Positions 31,561-39,857 of a stretch of 64,000 nt of DNA are shown here, piece by piece (within the stretch, counting starts at the first letter, position 1; each line of letters begins with the position of its first letter). Position numbers and translations under genes: made by a program. The notes below the pieces were generated by a model. It was given only the letters and a program-made list of their open reading frames with translations, ran no database searches and was not told the origin of the DNA. The stretch is from Cytobacillus oceanisediminis 2691 (GTDB lineage: Bacteria; Bacillota; Bacilli; Bacillales; Cytobacillaceae), in contig NZ_VEEP01000010.1 of the NCBI RefSeq assembly GCF_007678455.1, forward strand, positions 84,768 to 148,767, given 5' to 3'.

Positions 31561-32502
31561 GTGAAATATTATATCTTATTGCTACTGACCAGCTTTCTTT
31601 GGGGCGGTAATTTTATCGTGGGAAAAACGCTAGTTGAGCATGCTTCCCCTGCCACCCTGACCATCCTAAGATGGGCTATTGCAATCATCTTCCTGATCCC
31701 GCTTGTCTGGCGGATAGAAAAAAAGCTGATTCCTCCAAAGGAATCGATCCTCCCGTTATTTTTGATGGGGGTCACTGGCGTGGCCTTGTTTCAGGCATTG
31801 CAATTTATGGCCCTGGAAAAGACGTCGGCTACCAACGTCGGTTTAATATCGACGTTAAACATGTTTTCAATTGCTGCATTCTCTTTCTTTTTTCTAAAGG
31901 AAAAAATAAACTCTCTTCAGGTCCTTTCAATGGTCGTCTCATTATTTGGCGTTTTGCTTGTTCTTTCAAAAGGAAATTTCGAGTCATTGTTTGCCTTGAA
32001 GGTCAACACTGGGGATATCTATATGCTGGCAGCAGTGGGCATGTGGGGAATGTATTCGGTCTTTAGCAAATGGGCGATGGCATCCGTTACACCGATGATG
32101 TCCACCCTTTATTCTGGCATTTTCGGTTTGCTGGTCCTTCTGCCTTTTACGATTTCAGATTTCACAGTCACAAACGTAAATGCATCATTCATCCAATCTA
32201 TTTTATATACAGGCCTGATCTCCACAGTCCTTTGCATGGTCCTATGGAATATCGGGGTAAATAAACTCGGCCCAAGTGCCGCCGGGCTGTTTCTGAATTT
32301 CAACCCAGTATTCACAGCTGTTTTAGCCTTTGCTTTTTTGGGTGAGAAAATGACATGGACCCAGGGCGCCGGCAGTATCATCGTCATCGCAGGCTGCTTC
32401 TTATTTACCTTTTTGAAAAACAAGCCTGCTCCTTTAAAAGAAAAGCAGCTGGCAATTTCTAGACCTATTTTAGCTGGAGAGCCAATCAAGCAAAGAAATT
32501 AA
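31561..32502 (+). CDS. EamA/DMT-family exporter, paired with Lrp
   Basis: The 313-residue protein has ten membrane helices in two EamA repeats (LLLLTSFLWGGNFIVGKTLV; MLAAVGMWGMYSVFSKWAM). The GTG at 31561 is preceded by GGGGAG at a 9-nt distance; the upstream ATG codons in frame have no ribosome site. Divergent placement from the Lrp gene suggests amino-acid-responsive export. A 40-residue polar C-terminal tail follows the last helix. Confidence 0.87.
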   Translation: MKYYILLLLTSFLWGGNFIVGKTLVEHASPATLTILRWAIAIIFLIPLVWRIEKKLIPPKESILPLFLMGVTGVALFQALQFMALEKTSATNVGLISTLNMFSIAAFSFFFLKEKINSLQVLSMVVSLFGVLLVLSKGNFESLFALKVNTGDIYMLAAVGMWGMYSVFSKWAMASVTPMMSTLYSGIFGLLVLLPFTISDFTVTNVNASFIQSILYTGLISTVLCMVLWNIGVNKLGPSAAGLFLNFNPVFTAVLAFAFLGEKMTWTQGAGSIIVIAGCFLFTFLKNKPAPLKEKQLAISRPILAGEPIKQRN

Positions 32503-32510
32503 CAAAGAAC

Positions 32511-32541
32511 AGCCTTATGCATAACCGGATAAGGCTTTTTT
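32511..32541 (+). terminator. Terminator after the Lrp-linked EamA gene
   Basis: AGCCTTAT and ATAAGGCT pair around a 10-nt loop and lead into TTTTTT. Confidence 0.88.
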
Positions 32542-32562
32542 ATGTTTCTGGATTCCATAATG

Positions 32563-32677
32563 AGTTGGTCGATATATTGCGAAATGTGGTCGATATAATC
32601 TTAAATGTGGTCGATAAAATCAAAAATCCGCTGATATATTTTAAAATGTGGTCGATATATTGGAATTTTCGCCAATA
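32563..32677. repeat. Dispersed repeat family C, copy 2 (longest)
   Basis: GGTCGATA starts at 32567, 32588, 32609 and 32650 (steps 21, 21, 41 bp), with CCGCTGATATATTT in the larger gap. The block ends TTTTCGCCAATAA. No coding potential. Confidence 0.8.
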
Positions 32678-32904
32678 ACCGGCGCCCCGACATGCTTTTT
32701 GCCTTTATTCGAGGCTAATCTCGATCTCGTTGTCATGTAATCGCACACTTTTTATGTTTTCTCCATGTAAATTCATCCGTTTCCAAAATCTAAAGAGCCT
32801 CCCCACACCCAAACACCCCTATAGGTGTTTTCCCTCAGACTTTCACTGCTCCCTGTCAAAATTTGTTCAAGACTTTTTGACAGAATTGTGATGGTGTCTC
32901 CAGA

Positions 32905-32920
32905 TGTGAGGTTCGTCACA
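32905..32920. promoter_or_regulatory. FNR/CRP-type box upstream of narK
   Basis: TGTGA, 6 bp, TCACA is a perfect match to the FNR/CRP palindrome. It is centred about 74 bp before the narK start, so a class II promoter starting near 32954 is reasonable. Anaerobic activation by Fnr is expected. Confidence 0.7.
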
Positions 32921-32986
32921 ACTGATGTGTGATATAAATGGTTTATTAATCTTGTAAACACTCATATCACATATGGAGGAATTAAA

Positions 32987-34294
32987 ATGGCTCGCATAAA
33001 TACATGGAACCCTGAAGACGATCGTTTCTGGCAATCTGAAGGAAAAAAACATGCCCAACGTAACTTATGGATTTCGGTACCTTCCTTGATGCTCGCATTC
33101 ATTGTCTGGCAAATCTGGTCTGTGGTTGCAATTCGCCTTAATGATATTGGTTTTAATTTTACTGATCAACAGCTGTTCGCATTGGCAGCCATGCCTGGTC
33201 TTGTTGGTGCCACGCTGCGGTTTGTGTACACATTTGGAGTAGGAATGATCGGCGGCCGCAACTGGACAGTCCTGACAACTGCAGTGCTCGCAATTCCCGC
33301 TGTCGGCATCGGCTTCGCGGTCCAGAATCCTGACACACCTTACTCAGTGATGCTTTTACTCGCTGCACTTTGCGGCCTGGGTGGCGGAAACTTTTCCAGT
33401 TCTTCATCCAACATCAGCTTCTTTTTCCCGAAAAAAGCACGTGGTACTGCACTTGGTATCAATGGCGGTTTAGGCAACATGGGTGTATCTGTTGTTCAAT
33501 TCGTAACACCACTAATCATTACAACTGGAACCTTCGCTTTTATCGCTGGCGATGGACAGAAATTATCTAACGGCCAGGAAGTATGGCTTCAAAACGCAGC
33601 ATTCATCTGGCTGATCCCAATCGCAATTGTCACAATCGCTGCATGGTTCGGCATGGATAACCTGCCTGGCACAAAGCAATCGTTCTCTGATCAATTCGTC
33701 ATTGTAAAAAGAAAGCACACTTGGATCATGACATGGCTATACGTGGCAACATTCGGATCTTTCATCGGTTACTCAGCGGCATTCCCGCTTTTATTGAAAA
33801 CGCAGTTCCCTGAATATATCTCACTAGCCTTCCTTGGCGCCTTCCTTGCTGCGGGTGCACGCCCTATCGGCGGATGGATGGCTGATAAAATGGGCGGAGC
33901 AAAGCTGACATCCATCGTCCTGGTTGTGATGATGGCTGGTGCTGGAAGCGTCATTTACTTCCTTGGCACGAAGCAATTTGGCGGCTTCCTGGCTTCATTC
34001 ATGGTTCTGTTCATCGCTTCTGGCATCGGTTCTGGATCAACATTCCAGATGATCCCTGGAATCTTTGTTCCGAAAGAAGCAGCCCCAGTACTCGGCTTTA
34101 CGGCAGCATTCGCAGCGTACGGATCCTTCCTGATTCCAAAGCTGTTCGGCTGGTCCGTGAAAATTTCCGGAGGGTATGTACCAGCATTCTCCATCTTCAT
34201 CGGCTTCTATGTGATCTCAATCGTCCTCAACTGGTACTATTACCAGAGGAAAGAATCTGTGGCCGTATTTGAAGCACAAAAGACAACAGCGTAA
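32987..34294 (+). CDS. narK: Nitrate/nitrite transporter, NarK/NasA type (MFS)
   Basis: The 435-residue protein has twelve membrane helices. The two nitrate signature segments are present: AALCGLGGGNFSSSSSNISF in helix 5 and GIGSGSTFQMIPGIF in helix 11. Arg-containing helices 2 and 8 (GATLRFVY, GARPIGGWMAD) are also present. It exchanges or imports nitrate and nitrite. It stands alone, with an FNR-like box upstream and a terminator downstream, so a role in anaerobic nitrate respiration is likelier than assimilation. Confidence 0.93.
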   Translation: MARINTWNPEDDRFWQSEGKKHAQRNLWISVPSLMLAFIVWQIWSVVAIRLNDIGFNFTDQQLFALAAMPGLVGATLRFVYTFGVGMIGGRNWTVLTTAVLAIPAVGIGFAVQNPDTPYSVMLLLAALCGLGGGNFSSSSSNISFFFPKKARGTALGINGGLGNMGVSVVQFVTPLIITTGTFAFIAGDGQKLSNGQEVWLQNAAFIWLIPIAIVTIAAWFGMDNLPGTKQSFSDQFVIVKRKHTWIMTWLYVATFGSFIGYSAAFPLLLKTQFPEYISLAFLGAFLAAGARPIGGWMADKMGGAKLTSIVLVVMMAGAGSVIYFLGTKQFGGFLASFMVLFIASGIGSGSTFQMIPGIFVPKEAAPVLGFTAAFAAYGSFLIPKLFGWSVKISGGYVPAFSIFIGFYVISIVLNWYYYQRKESVAVFEAQKTTA

Positions 34295-34300
34295 ATTTGA

Positions 34301-34333
34301 AAGCCTCTCCCATTTTGCGGGGGAGGCTTTTTA
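34301..34333 (+). terminator. Terminator after narK
   Basis: AAGCCTCTCCC and GGGGAGGCTTTTT pair around an 8-nt loop. Confidence 0.9.
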
Positions 34334-34393
34334 CCATATTTTATGTTTTAAAGCCAGAAATTTTGGGTATATAGAACTATACAGATAGAGAGG

Positions 34394-34606
34394 ATGATTA
34401 TTTTTCCAAAGGGGGAGATTAAGCTGCTAACACTTTTTCTATTCCAAAGGGAACTGATCCAACTGAAAATTGAATATCAGTCAAGTGCCGACACATTCAT
34501 CAAACAGCAAATTCTTAAAGACATTGCGCTCCTGACAGAAGCAATAAATGAAATGAAAGAGATGTTGGAAGCAAAACGCTCCATGCATTATGCCGATGAT
34601 ATATAG
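34394..34606 (+). CDS. 70-residue helical small protein
   Basis: The product is mainly one charged amphipathic helix (LIQLKIEYQSSADTFIKQQI, LTEAINEMKEMLEAKR) and may be a coiled coil. The exact start is unsure: the ATG at 34394 has AGAGAGG almost touching it, while a better GGGGGAG site at about 34411 is followed only by a CTG codon. A terminator right after the stop supports a real gene. No family recognised. Confidence 0.55.
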   Translation: MIIFPKGEIKLLTLFLFQRELIQLKIEYQSSADTFIKQQILKDIALLTEAINEMKEMLEAKRSMHYADDI

Positions 34607-34607
34607 C

Positions 34608-34639
34608 AAAAAGAAACCGTATTTTGCACGGTTTCTTTT
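34608..34639. terminator. Bidirectional terminator
   Basis: AAAAAGAAACCGT and ACGGTTTCTTTT pair around a 6-nt loop between two convergent genes. Confidence 0.9.
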
Positions 34640-34644
34640 CTTTA

Positions 34645-35637
34645 TTATTCTTCTGCTGATTTTTCAATTGGCGCAGGTTTGCCAAAAAAGTACCCCTGGA
34701 ACAGCTGATATCCTTTTTCCTTTAGCCACTCAAAATCTTCCGCAGATTCAATTCCTTCCGCAAGCGGAACAGATCCCAGTTTCTTCGCTTCAGTTAAGAA
34801 TGCAGAAGCAGTCCGCTGCTTTTGAAGATTTGCAGCCACTCCCTGTACATACTTCATATCTAGTTTCATATAATGCGGCTGCAGGTCGGAAAGCAGCTCC
34901 AATGTGCTGTACCCTTCACCCACATCATCAAGCGCGTAACGGAAACCTTTTTCTTTGTAAAAAGTGAGGATTCTTTTCAGATGATCCGTATCCTCGACAT
35001 TTTCTGTTTCAACGACTTCAAAAACAAGCCGTCCCGGATCGACTCCCAGTCGGTCAGCCAGCATCGTCGTCGACTTCAGGCAGAATTCAGGAGAATAAAT
35101 CGATGTCGGAATAAAATTGATGAACGCCTTCTTATCCGTAAATGAGGCGGCCCTGACGGCGGCCATACGGCAAATCCGATCAAGAGCATACAACCGGTCA
35201 CGCTTTTTGGCAGCTCCGAAAATTGCACCAGGATAAATCACCGAACCATCCTCTCGGTAAAATCTGGCTAGCATCTCATGGGCGTAAACCTTGCCTCCAG
35301 CATCAACTATCGGTTGGGCATGGCAAGTAACCAGCTCTTTTCGGATAACCTCGTCGATCCATTCACTTTCGAGGATTTCTTCTGCTTCCGAGAGAAGCCT
35401 CCATTTTTCTTCATCCAGCCGAAAAAACACCTTGCCCGGCTCCATATGATCATGGCAAAAATCAAGGAAATCCCTCATCCCTGCTTCGCTAACAACCAGT
35501 GAACCCCCTTCCGACCGCACCAGTTCACCGTTACGCTCCATGTGACGAACCACTTCAGGAAAAATGGTAACATTCTGCTCCCCTTCTACCCTTATCTCAA
35601 ACTGTAAATTTCCAACCACACACGCATTGCAACTCAT
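34645..35637 (-). CDS. EAL-domain protein, probable c-di-GMP phosphodiesterase
   Basis: The 330-residue soluble protein has an uncharacterised N-terminal region of about 105 residues that opens with a CxxC (Cys3, Cys6), followed by an EAL domain. The signature reads EML rather than EAL, but the metal and catalytic residues seem kept: Glu in HEML, Asn in FINF, Glu in EVVETE, Asp-Asp in LDDVGEGYS, Lys in MKLD, Glu in AEGIES and Gln in FQGYFFGKP. It therefore probably hydrolyses c-di-GMP, controlling motility or biofilm. No membrane helix or GGDEF domain. Confidence 0.85.
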   Translation of the reverse strand: MSCNACVVGNLQFEIRVEGEQNVTIFPEVVRHMERNGELVRSEGGSLVVSEAGMRDFLDFCHDHMEPGKVFFRLDEEKWRLLSEAEEILESEWIDEVIRKELVTCHAQPIVDAGGKVYAHEMLARFYREDGSVIYPGAIFGAAKKRDRLYALDRICRMAAVRAASFTDKKAFINFIPTSIYSPEFCLKSTTMLADRLGVDPGRLVFEVVETENVEDTDHLKRILTFYKEKGFRYALDDVGEGYSTLELLSDLQPHYMKLDMKYVQGVAANLQKQRTASAFLTEAKKLGSVPLAEGIESAEDFEWLKEKGYQLFQGYFFGKPAPIEKSAEE

Positions 35638-35770
35638 AGTATATAGCGTCCTCTCAAGTTAGGTAATTCTTACTATATCACTGTGTTAATAATAGGTAAA
35701 TTTAATAGTTACATTAAACCAGATTTCTGCTGAGGCATGGTCCTGTTCCACTAACTACAGTTGCGCAAAC

Positions 35771-35815
35771 AAAAAAGCGCCTCATCCGTTTTATCGGAAA
35801 AGGCACGCTTTCGTT
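35771..35815 (-). terminator. Terminator after the amine oxidase gene
   Basis: AAAGCGTGCCT and AGGCGCTTT pair on the minus strand around the loop near 35784-35803, then TTTTTT. Confidence 0.75.
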
Positions 35816-35827
35816 TTATATCTATCG

Positions 35828-36934
35828 TTACAGTTTATTCTCATCAACCAGTTTCATCAAAACAGATGCCGCTCGCTCCGCTGACAAAAGAGCTCCTTCA
35901 AGATGCCCGCCATGACCAGGCGCTGTCTCAGTACCTGCAAAAATAACCCTCTTGCCCCACGAACTCATTCCTGCCGGGAGGCCATAGTCCGGAAAGCTGG
36001 TCAACGGAGGAAGATCTTGTTCCACTGCTGTTTGAGGATCACCTGCCCAATCTTTATACAGGAAAGCCATCGGTTTTTCAGCCGAAGGGCCAAAAAGCCG
36101 TGTCAATTGGTCAATGACAAGATAATGTAAGTGTTCTTCACCAAGTTCTTGCCGGATTTTTGCCGGAATGCCGAAAAAGCCAAAAAGTGCGCCGTACCCT
36201 GTTTCTGGCGATGCATCATGGATCTCCTGCAAAGGACCAGACCAGCTGGTGACCTGGCCGGAAAGACCGTCTTCCCTCCAGAATGGACGGTCATAAATCG
36301 CAATCGCTTTGGCCTGGCCCGCCATCCATGTTGGCTTGTCTTTCATGCTCGCTAAAATTCCATCTGGAAGAGAAGGTGAAAAGTCGATCCTTTCAGCGAT
36401 GATCCGAGGCGGCAATGCCAGGATTACCGCTCCAGCATGAATGCTCTTCTTTTTCCCTGTAAGTTCTTCCGCTTCGATTGTCACTTGATCATCGAGTTGG
36501 ATAGCCGTAACCCGTGTATTCAGCTCGATCGTGCCCGAAGGAAGCGTGAATGCGATGGCATCAATAAGGGATTGGATACCGCCAGCCAGACGCACAGACC
36601 TCTCAACAGCACCTTCTGCCAAAACATGCCGCTGGATGGGGCCAGTTTTCGATTGCTCATAAAGCATTGCGCCCGAGGTATGCTGTTCAATAGTGGACAA
36701 TCCAAGTTCTTTGACCAAATTAGTGATGACAGGTTCATGATCCGGCCAGAACCAGGTAGGACCCAGATCAAACTTGCCGAGCTCCGGCATGTCTTGGGCC
36801 TCCATGCTCAAAACCCTGCCTCCAATTCGATCACGCGCCTCCAACACCCGGCAGCTGATTCCATTTGCCTGAAGCAAAGCAGCAGCACGAAGCCCTGCCA
36901 GACCCGCTCCGACAATGACGACCGGTTCATTCAT
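35828..36934 (-). CDS. FAD-dependent amine oxidase (flavin monoamine oxidase family)
   Basis: The 368-residue protein begins with the dinucleotide loop VVIVGAGLAGLRAAALL and the RIGGRVLS segment of flavin amine oxidases. It closes with the FAD-contacting GTETAPGHGGHLEGALLSAERAA region, split by a central substrate domain. It is shorter than most monoamine oxidases (about 450), lacking part of the substrate domain. It would oxidise an amine to an imine with H2O2 release; substrate unknown. GGAGGG fixes the start at 36934. Array D lies directly upstream. Confidence 0.88.
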   Translation of the reverse strand: MNEPVVIVGAGLAGLRAAALLQANGISCRVLEARDRIGGRVLSMEAQDMPELGKFDLGPTWFWPDHEPVITNLVKELGLSTIEQHTSGAMLYEQSKTGPIQRHVLAEGAVERSVRLAGGIQSLIDAIAFTLPSGTIELNTRVTAIQLDDQVTIEAEELTGKKKSIHAGAVILALPPRIIAERIDFSPSLPDGILASMKDKPTWMAGQAKAIAIYDRPFWREDGLSGQVTSWSGPLQEIHDASPETGYGALFGFFGIPAKIRQELGEEHLHYLVIDQLTRLFGPSAEKPMAFLYKDWAGDPQTAVEQDLPPLTSFPDYGLPAGMSSWGKRVIFAGTETAPGHGGHLEGALLSAERAASVLMKLVDENKL

Positions 36935-36960
36935 AGTTGTTCCCTCCAATAATTAACACT

Positions 36961-37738
36961 TGTTCGGATTCGGGTACAGATTCGGAAATTTCTCCCGCTC
37001 TTAACGTTGATTTTGTCCGAAGTTGACCCAGGTTCGGACGTTTCTCCGGCTCTTCCCGTTGACTTTGTCCGAAGTTGACCCGGGTTGGACATTTCTCCGG
37101 CTTTTCTTGATGACTTTGTCCGAAGTCAGACCAGGTTCGGACATTTCACGAACTCTTTACGATGATTTTGTCCGAAGTTGACCCAAGTTCAGACATTTCT
37201 CCGGCTTTCCATACTGATTTTGTCCGAAGTTGACCCAGGTTCGGACATTTCTCCGGCTTTCCATACTGATTTTGTCCGAAGTTGACCCAGGTTCGGACAT
37301 TTCTCAGGCTCTTACCGATGACTTTGTCCGAAGTCAGATCAGGTTCGGACATTTCTGTAGCTCTTACCGATGACTTTGTCCGAAGTCAGACCAGGTTCGG
37401 ACATTTCACGAGCTCTTCACGATGACTTTGTCCGAAGTTAGATCAGGTTCGGACATTTCACGAGCTCTTCCCGATGACTTTGTCCGAAGTTAGATCAGGT
37501 TCGGACATTTCACGAGCTCTTCACGATGACTTTGTCCGAAGTCAGATCAGGTTCGGACATTTCTCCTGCTCTTACTGATGATCTTGTCCGAAGGTGAACC
37601 TGGTTCGGACATTTCTCCCGCTCTTACCGTGAACTTGTCCGAAGTCAGACCAGGTTCGGACATTTCACAAGCTCTTCACGATGATTTTGTCCGAAATAGC
37701 CCCAAGTTCGGGCATTTAGACTTGTCCGAAAAAAAGCA
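36961..37738. repeat. Tandem array D: about fourteen units of 51-52 bp
   Basis: Units begin TTGTCCGAA at 37013, 37065, 37116, 37168, 37220, 37272, 37324, 37376, 37428, 37480, 37532, 37584, 37635 and 37687. Two of the thirteen steps are 51 bp and all the others 52. A decayed unit precedes (36961-37012), and a shortened one follows at 37722. Each unit holds TGTCCGAA, 11 bp, TTCGGACA, an 8-bp dyad. It lies between the acetyltransferase and amine oxidase genes, both leftward. Open frames across it are by-products of the repeat. Confidence 0.95.
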
Positions 37739-37778
37739 TAATCTCCCCCACAACACTTCAACTTCAAAACCTTCCGAC

Positions 37779-38339
37779 TTACAACTCAATCCGCTTAATC
37801 ACTTTAGCCGGGTTACCGCCAACGACGACATTATCCGGGACATCCTTCGTCACGACTGCTCCTGATGCAATCACCACATTGTCTCCCACTGTAACTCCTG
37901 GATTTATGATGGCACCCCCGCCAATCCATACATTGTTTCCAAACGTGATTGGCTTCGCATATTCCCTGCCAGAGTTACGTTTCGTCGGATGGAGCGGATG
38001 TGTGGCCGTATAGATTTGCACGCCAGGGGCGAGCATACAATTATCGCCAAAGCGGACTTCACTCACATCGAGGATGGTACAGTCAAAATTGGCATAAAAA
38101 TTTTCTCCTACATGTGTGTTATAGCCATAATCAAATCGGATATTCGGCTCCATAAAAACAGCGTCTCCCGTAGAACCTAGCAATTCCTTTAGTAACTGCG
38201 TTCGTTTTTCTCCTTCCGTTTCCAGTGTTTGATTATAGATCCTGACTTTGCGTCTGGCTTCCTCACGATCTTTTACCAGTACCGGATCAGCAGGGTTGTA
38301 CATTTCCCCGGCCACCATCTTCTCTTTTTCCGTTTTCAT
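37779..38339 (-). CDS. maa: Maltose/galactoside O-acetyltransferase family protein (Maa-like)
   Basis: The 186-residue protein has the N-terminal Mac domain ([20 protein letters not shown]) and a left-handed beta-helix of hexapeptide repeats ending [19 protein letters not shown]. The catalytic His is in YTATHPLHP. It transfers acetyl from acetyl-CoA to a sugar hydroxyl. GAAGG and the Mac domain start support the ATG at 38339. It lies 34 bp downstream of the SEC-C gene's stop. Confidence 0.92.
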   Translation of the reverse strand: MKTEKEKMVAGEMYNPADPVLVKDREEARRKVRIYNQTLETEGEKRTQLLKELLGSTGDAVFMEPNIRFDYGYNTHVGENFYANFDCTILDVSEVRFGDNCMLAPGVQIYTATHPLHPTKRNSGREYAKPITFGNNVWIGGGAIINPGVTVGDNVVIASGAVVTKDVPDNVVVGGNPAKVIKRIEL

Positions 38340-38373
38340 TTTATATGACCTTCTTTCGCTTTTATCAAATTGC

Positions 38374-39612
38374 CTATTTCCCGCAGCATTTCTTATACTT
38401 TTTCCCGCTTCCGCAAGGGCAGGGATCGTTGCGTCCAACTTTTTGTCTGGTGCTAAAATCGATTACATTTGAAGGACTGTGAGGCTGTAGAAAAGGATGC
38501 GCGGGCTTGGATTTCAAATGGTTTTCTCTTTCTTTTCTCAGTTCCGTTGGTTTGTAACCTTTCAGAGCCCACTTGCGCGTATTGTTGTAGACCTCCATGA
38601 CATGTGCGGTCAGCTGCTGCACAAATTCGAAGGTAGGAAACTCTAAAGCACTTTGTAAATACTCAATCAATTTTGATGGAGGATCATTTGAATTGATCAT
38701 ATAAATTAATGCTTCCGCAATTTCATCTTTATCCTCTGCTGTCATGTCATATGATTCAGATAAAAAACGGAGGAATTTCACCATTTCGGGAGATTTATCA
38801 ATGAATCCGGGTTGACCGGCAATAAAAAACTGCTTCTTGGTGAACGGATAATAATCAACATCCGGCCTTGAACGATGTTCTTCAATAATTTCTTCAACAT
38901 TATTTATACTCTCATCTACGAGATATCCGTCCAAGCGATGGTAGTAAACACCCATTAGCTGATAATAGTCACTAGCCAGCCTGACTACCTGCGAGTATTT
39001 TCTAATATCCACTTCATTCTTCGTTAAATCTTCAAGCTTATCAATCATTTTTGAAGATTCGATGACACCATAATAATAGGTCATCCCGTGAATCAGCCGG
39101 ATCCATTCTGAATTTCGCTGGATGCATTCCTGCAGCTTAGCCTGGTCAATTTGTTTAAATTGATCTAAAAGCTCAACCGGCATCGCGTATTGCTTTTGAC
39201 CATTCAGCATGACCGGAAAAACGATTCCCAGGTTCATGAGCGAGTTTATGTTGTAATCGAGAGACACATCTTCAATTGGCAATAAGCCGGATTTCTTAAT
39301 TAGTTTTTTTATCAGGTTGTACATTTCTTGATCAAATATTGATAACACCCTTTCAAGGTGTGCAGGAATGACCTGTGCAAGTTCAGCTGCAAGCTCTGCC
39401 TTTTTCAGGGTGCTCATTCCGCCAAGTTCAAGTTGTTTACGGATTGCGTCTAATTCAACTTTTGTCAGCACTGATAAAACATCAATCAGACGGACAGGTG
39501 CCTCAGCCTTCTTCCAGAACTTTTTTTCCATTTTCCCAAACTGACGATAAGATACCCCCAGATCTTCCAGGGCATTCATAAGATTTTTGTTTTTTTCATC
39601 TATTTTAGACAT
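38374..39612 (-). CDS. SEC-C zinc-motif protein of unknown function
   Basis: The 412-residue, mostly helical and charged protein ends in a SEC-C zinc motif ([20 protein letters not shown]), the same element that ends SecA. The bulk (1-370) is a helical region that resembles uncharacterised Firmicute proteins and shows no catalytic motif. SEC-C motifs bind zinc and often dock to the ribosome or SecB, so a ribosome or protein-quality role is possible but unproven. Confidence 0.85.
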   Translation of the reverse strand: MSKIDEKNKNLMNALEDLGVSYRQFGKMEKKFWKKAEAPVRLIDVLSVLTKVELDAIRKQLELGGMSTLKKAELAAELAQVIPAHLERVLSIFDQEMYNLIKKLIKKSGLLPIEDVSLDYNINSLMNLGIVFPVMLNGQKQYAMPVELLDQFKQIDQAKLQECIQRNSEWIRLIHGMTYYYGVIESSKMIDKLEDLTKNEVDIRKYSQVVRLASDYYQLMGVYYHRLDGYLVDESINNVEEIIEEHRSRPDVDYYPFTKKQFFIAGQPGFIDKSPEMVKFLRFLSESYDMTAEDKDEIAEALIYMINSNDPPSKLIEYLQSALEFPTFEFVQQLTAHVMEVYNNTRKWALKGYKPTELRKERENHLKSKPAHPFLQPHSPSNVIDFSTRQKVGRNDPCPCGSGKKYKKCCGK

Positions 39613-39678
39613 CTTTGACTCCTTTTTATCGCATTTTCATGCTATGTAACTATGATTACGTGTCTTCTGCTTACACAG

Positions 39679-39710
39679 AAAAAGCGCACCTCAATTGATG
39701 TGCACTTTTA
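39679..39710. terminator. Hairpin upstream of the SEC-C gene
   Basis: AAAGCGCAC and GTGCACTTTT pair with one mismatch around CTCAATTGAT. It probably terminates sstT transcription, reading leftward after family C copy 3. Confidence 0.6.
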
Positions 39711-39767
39711 TCTTATCTTAATATAAGCTCCAACTGGAAGCAAAGGGACTTCCCCTTGCCACCAGTG

Positions 39768-39842
39768 GATGTGGTCGATAAAATTGAAAATCCGCTGATA
39801 TATCTGAGAATATGGTCGATATGTTTTAACTTTCGCCAATAA
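39768..39842. repeat. Dispersed repeat family C, copy 3
   Basis: ATGTGGTCGATAAAATTG, then AAATCCGCTGATATATCT, ATATGGTCGATATGTTTT and ACTTTCGCCAATAA. The inner part matches the 32.6-kb copy almost word for word. It lies just downstream of sstT. Confidence 0.8.
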
Positions 39843-39857
39843 GTGAAAAGCAGCCAA

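Noticed and set aside
32887..32895. Second FNR-like half-site TTGTGATGG
   Set aside because: Only one half matches; no TCACA partner at the right distance.
37146..37352. 68-residue protein inside array D (minus strand)
   Set aside because: It is a translation of the repeat itself, with near-identical 17-residue periods and no ribosome site.
37578..37865. 95-residue plus-strand frame at the end of array D
   Set aside because: Translated repeat running antisense into the acetyltransferase gene; no ribosome site.
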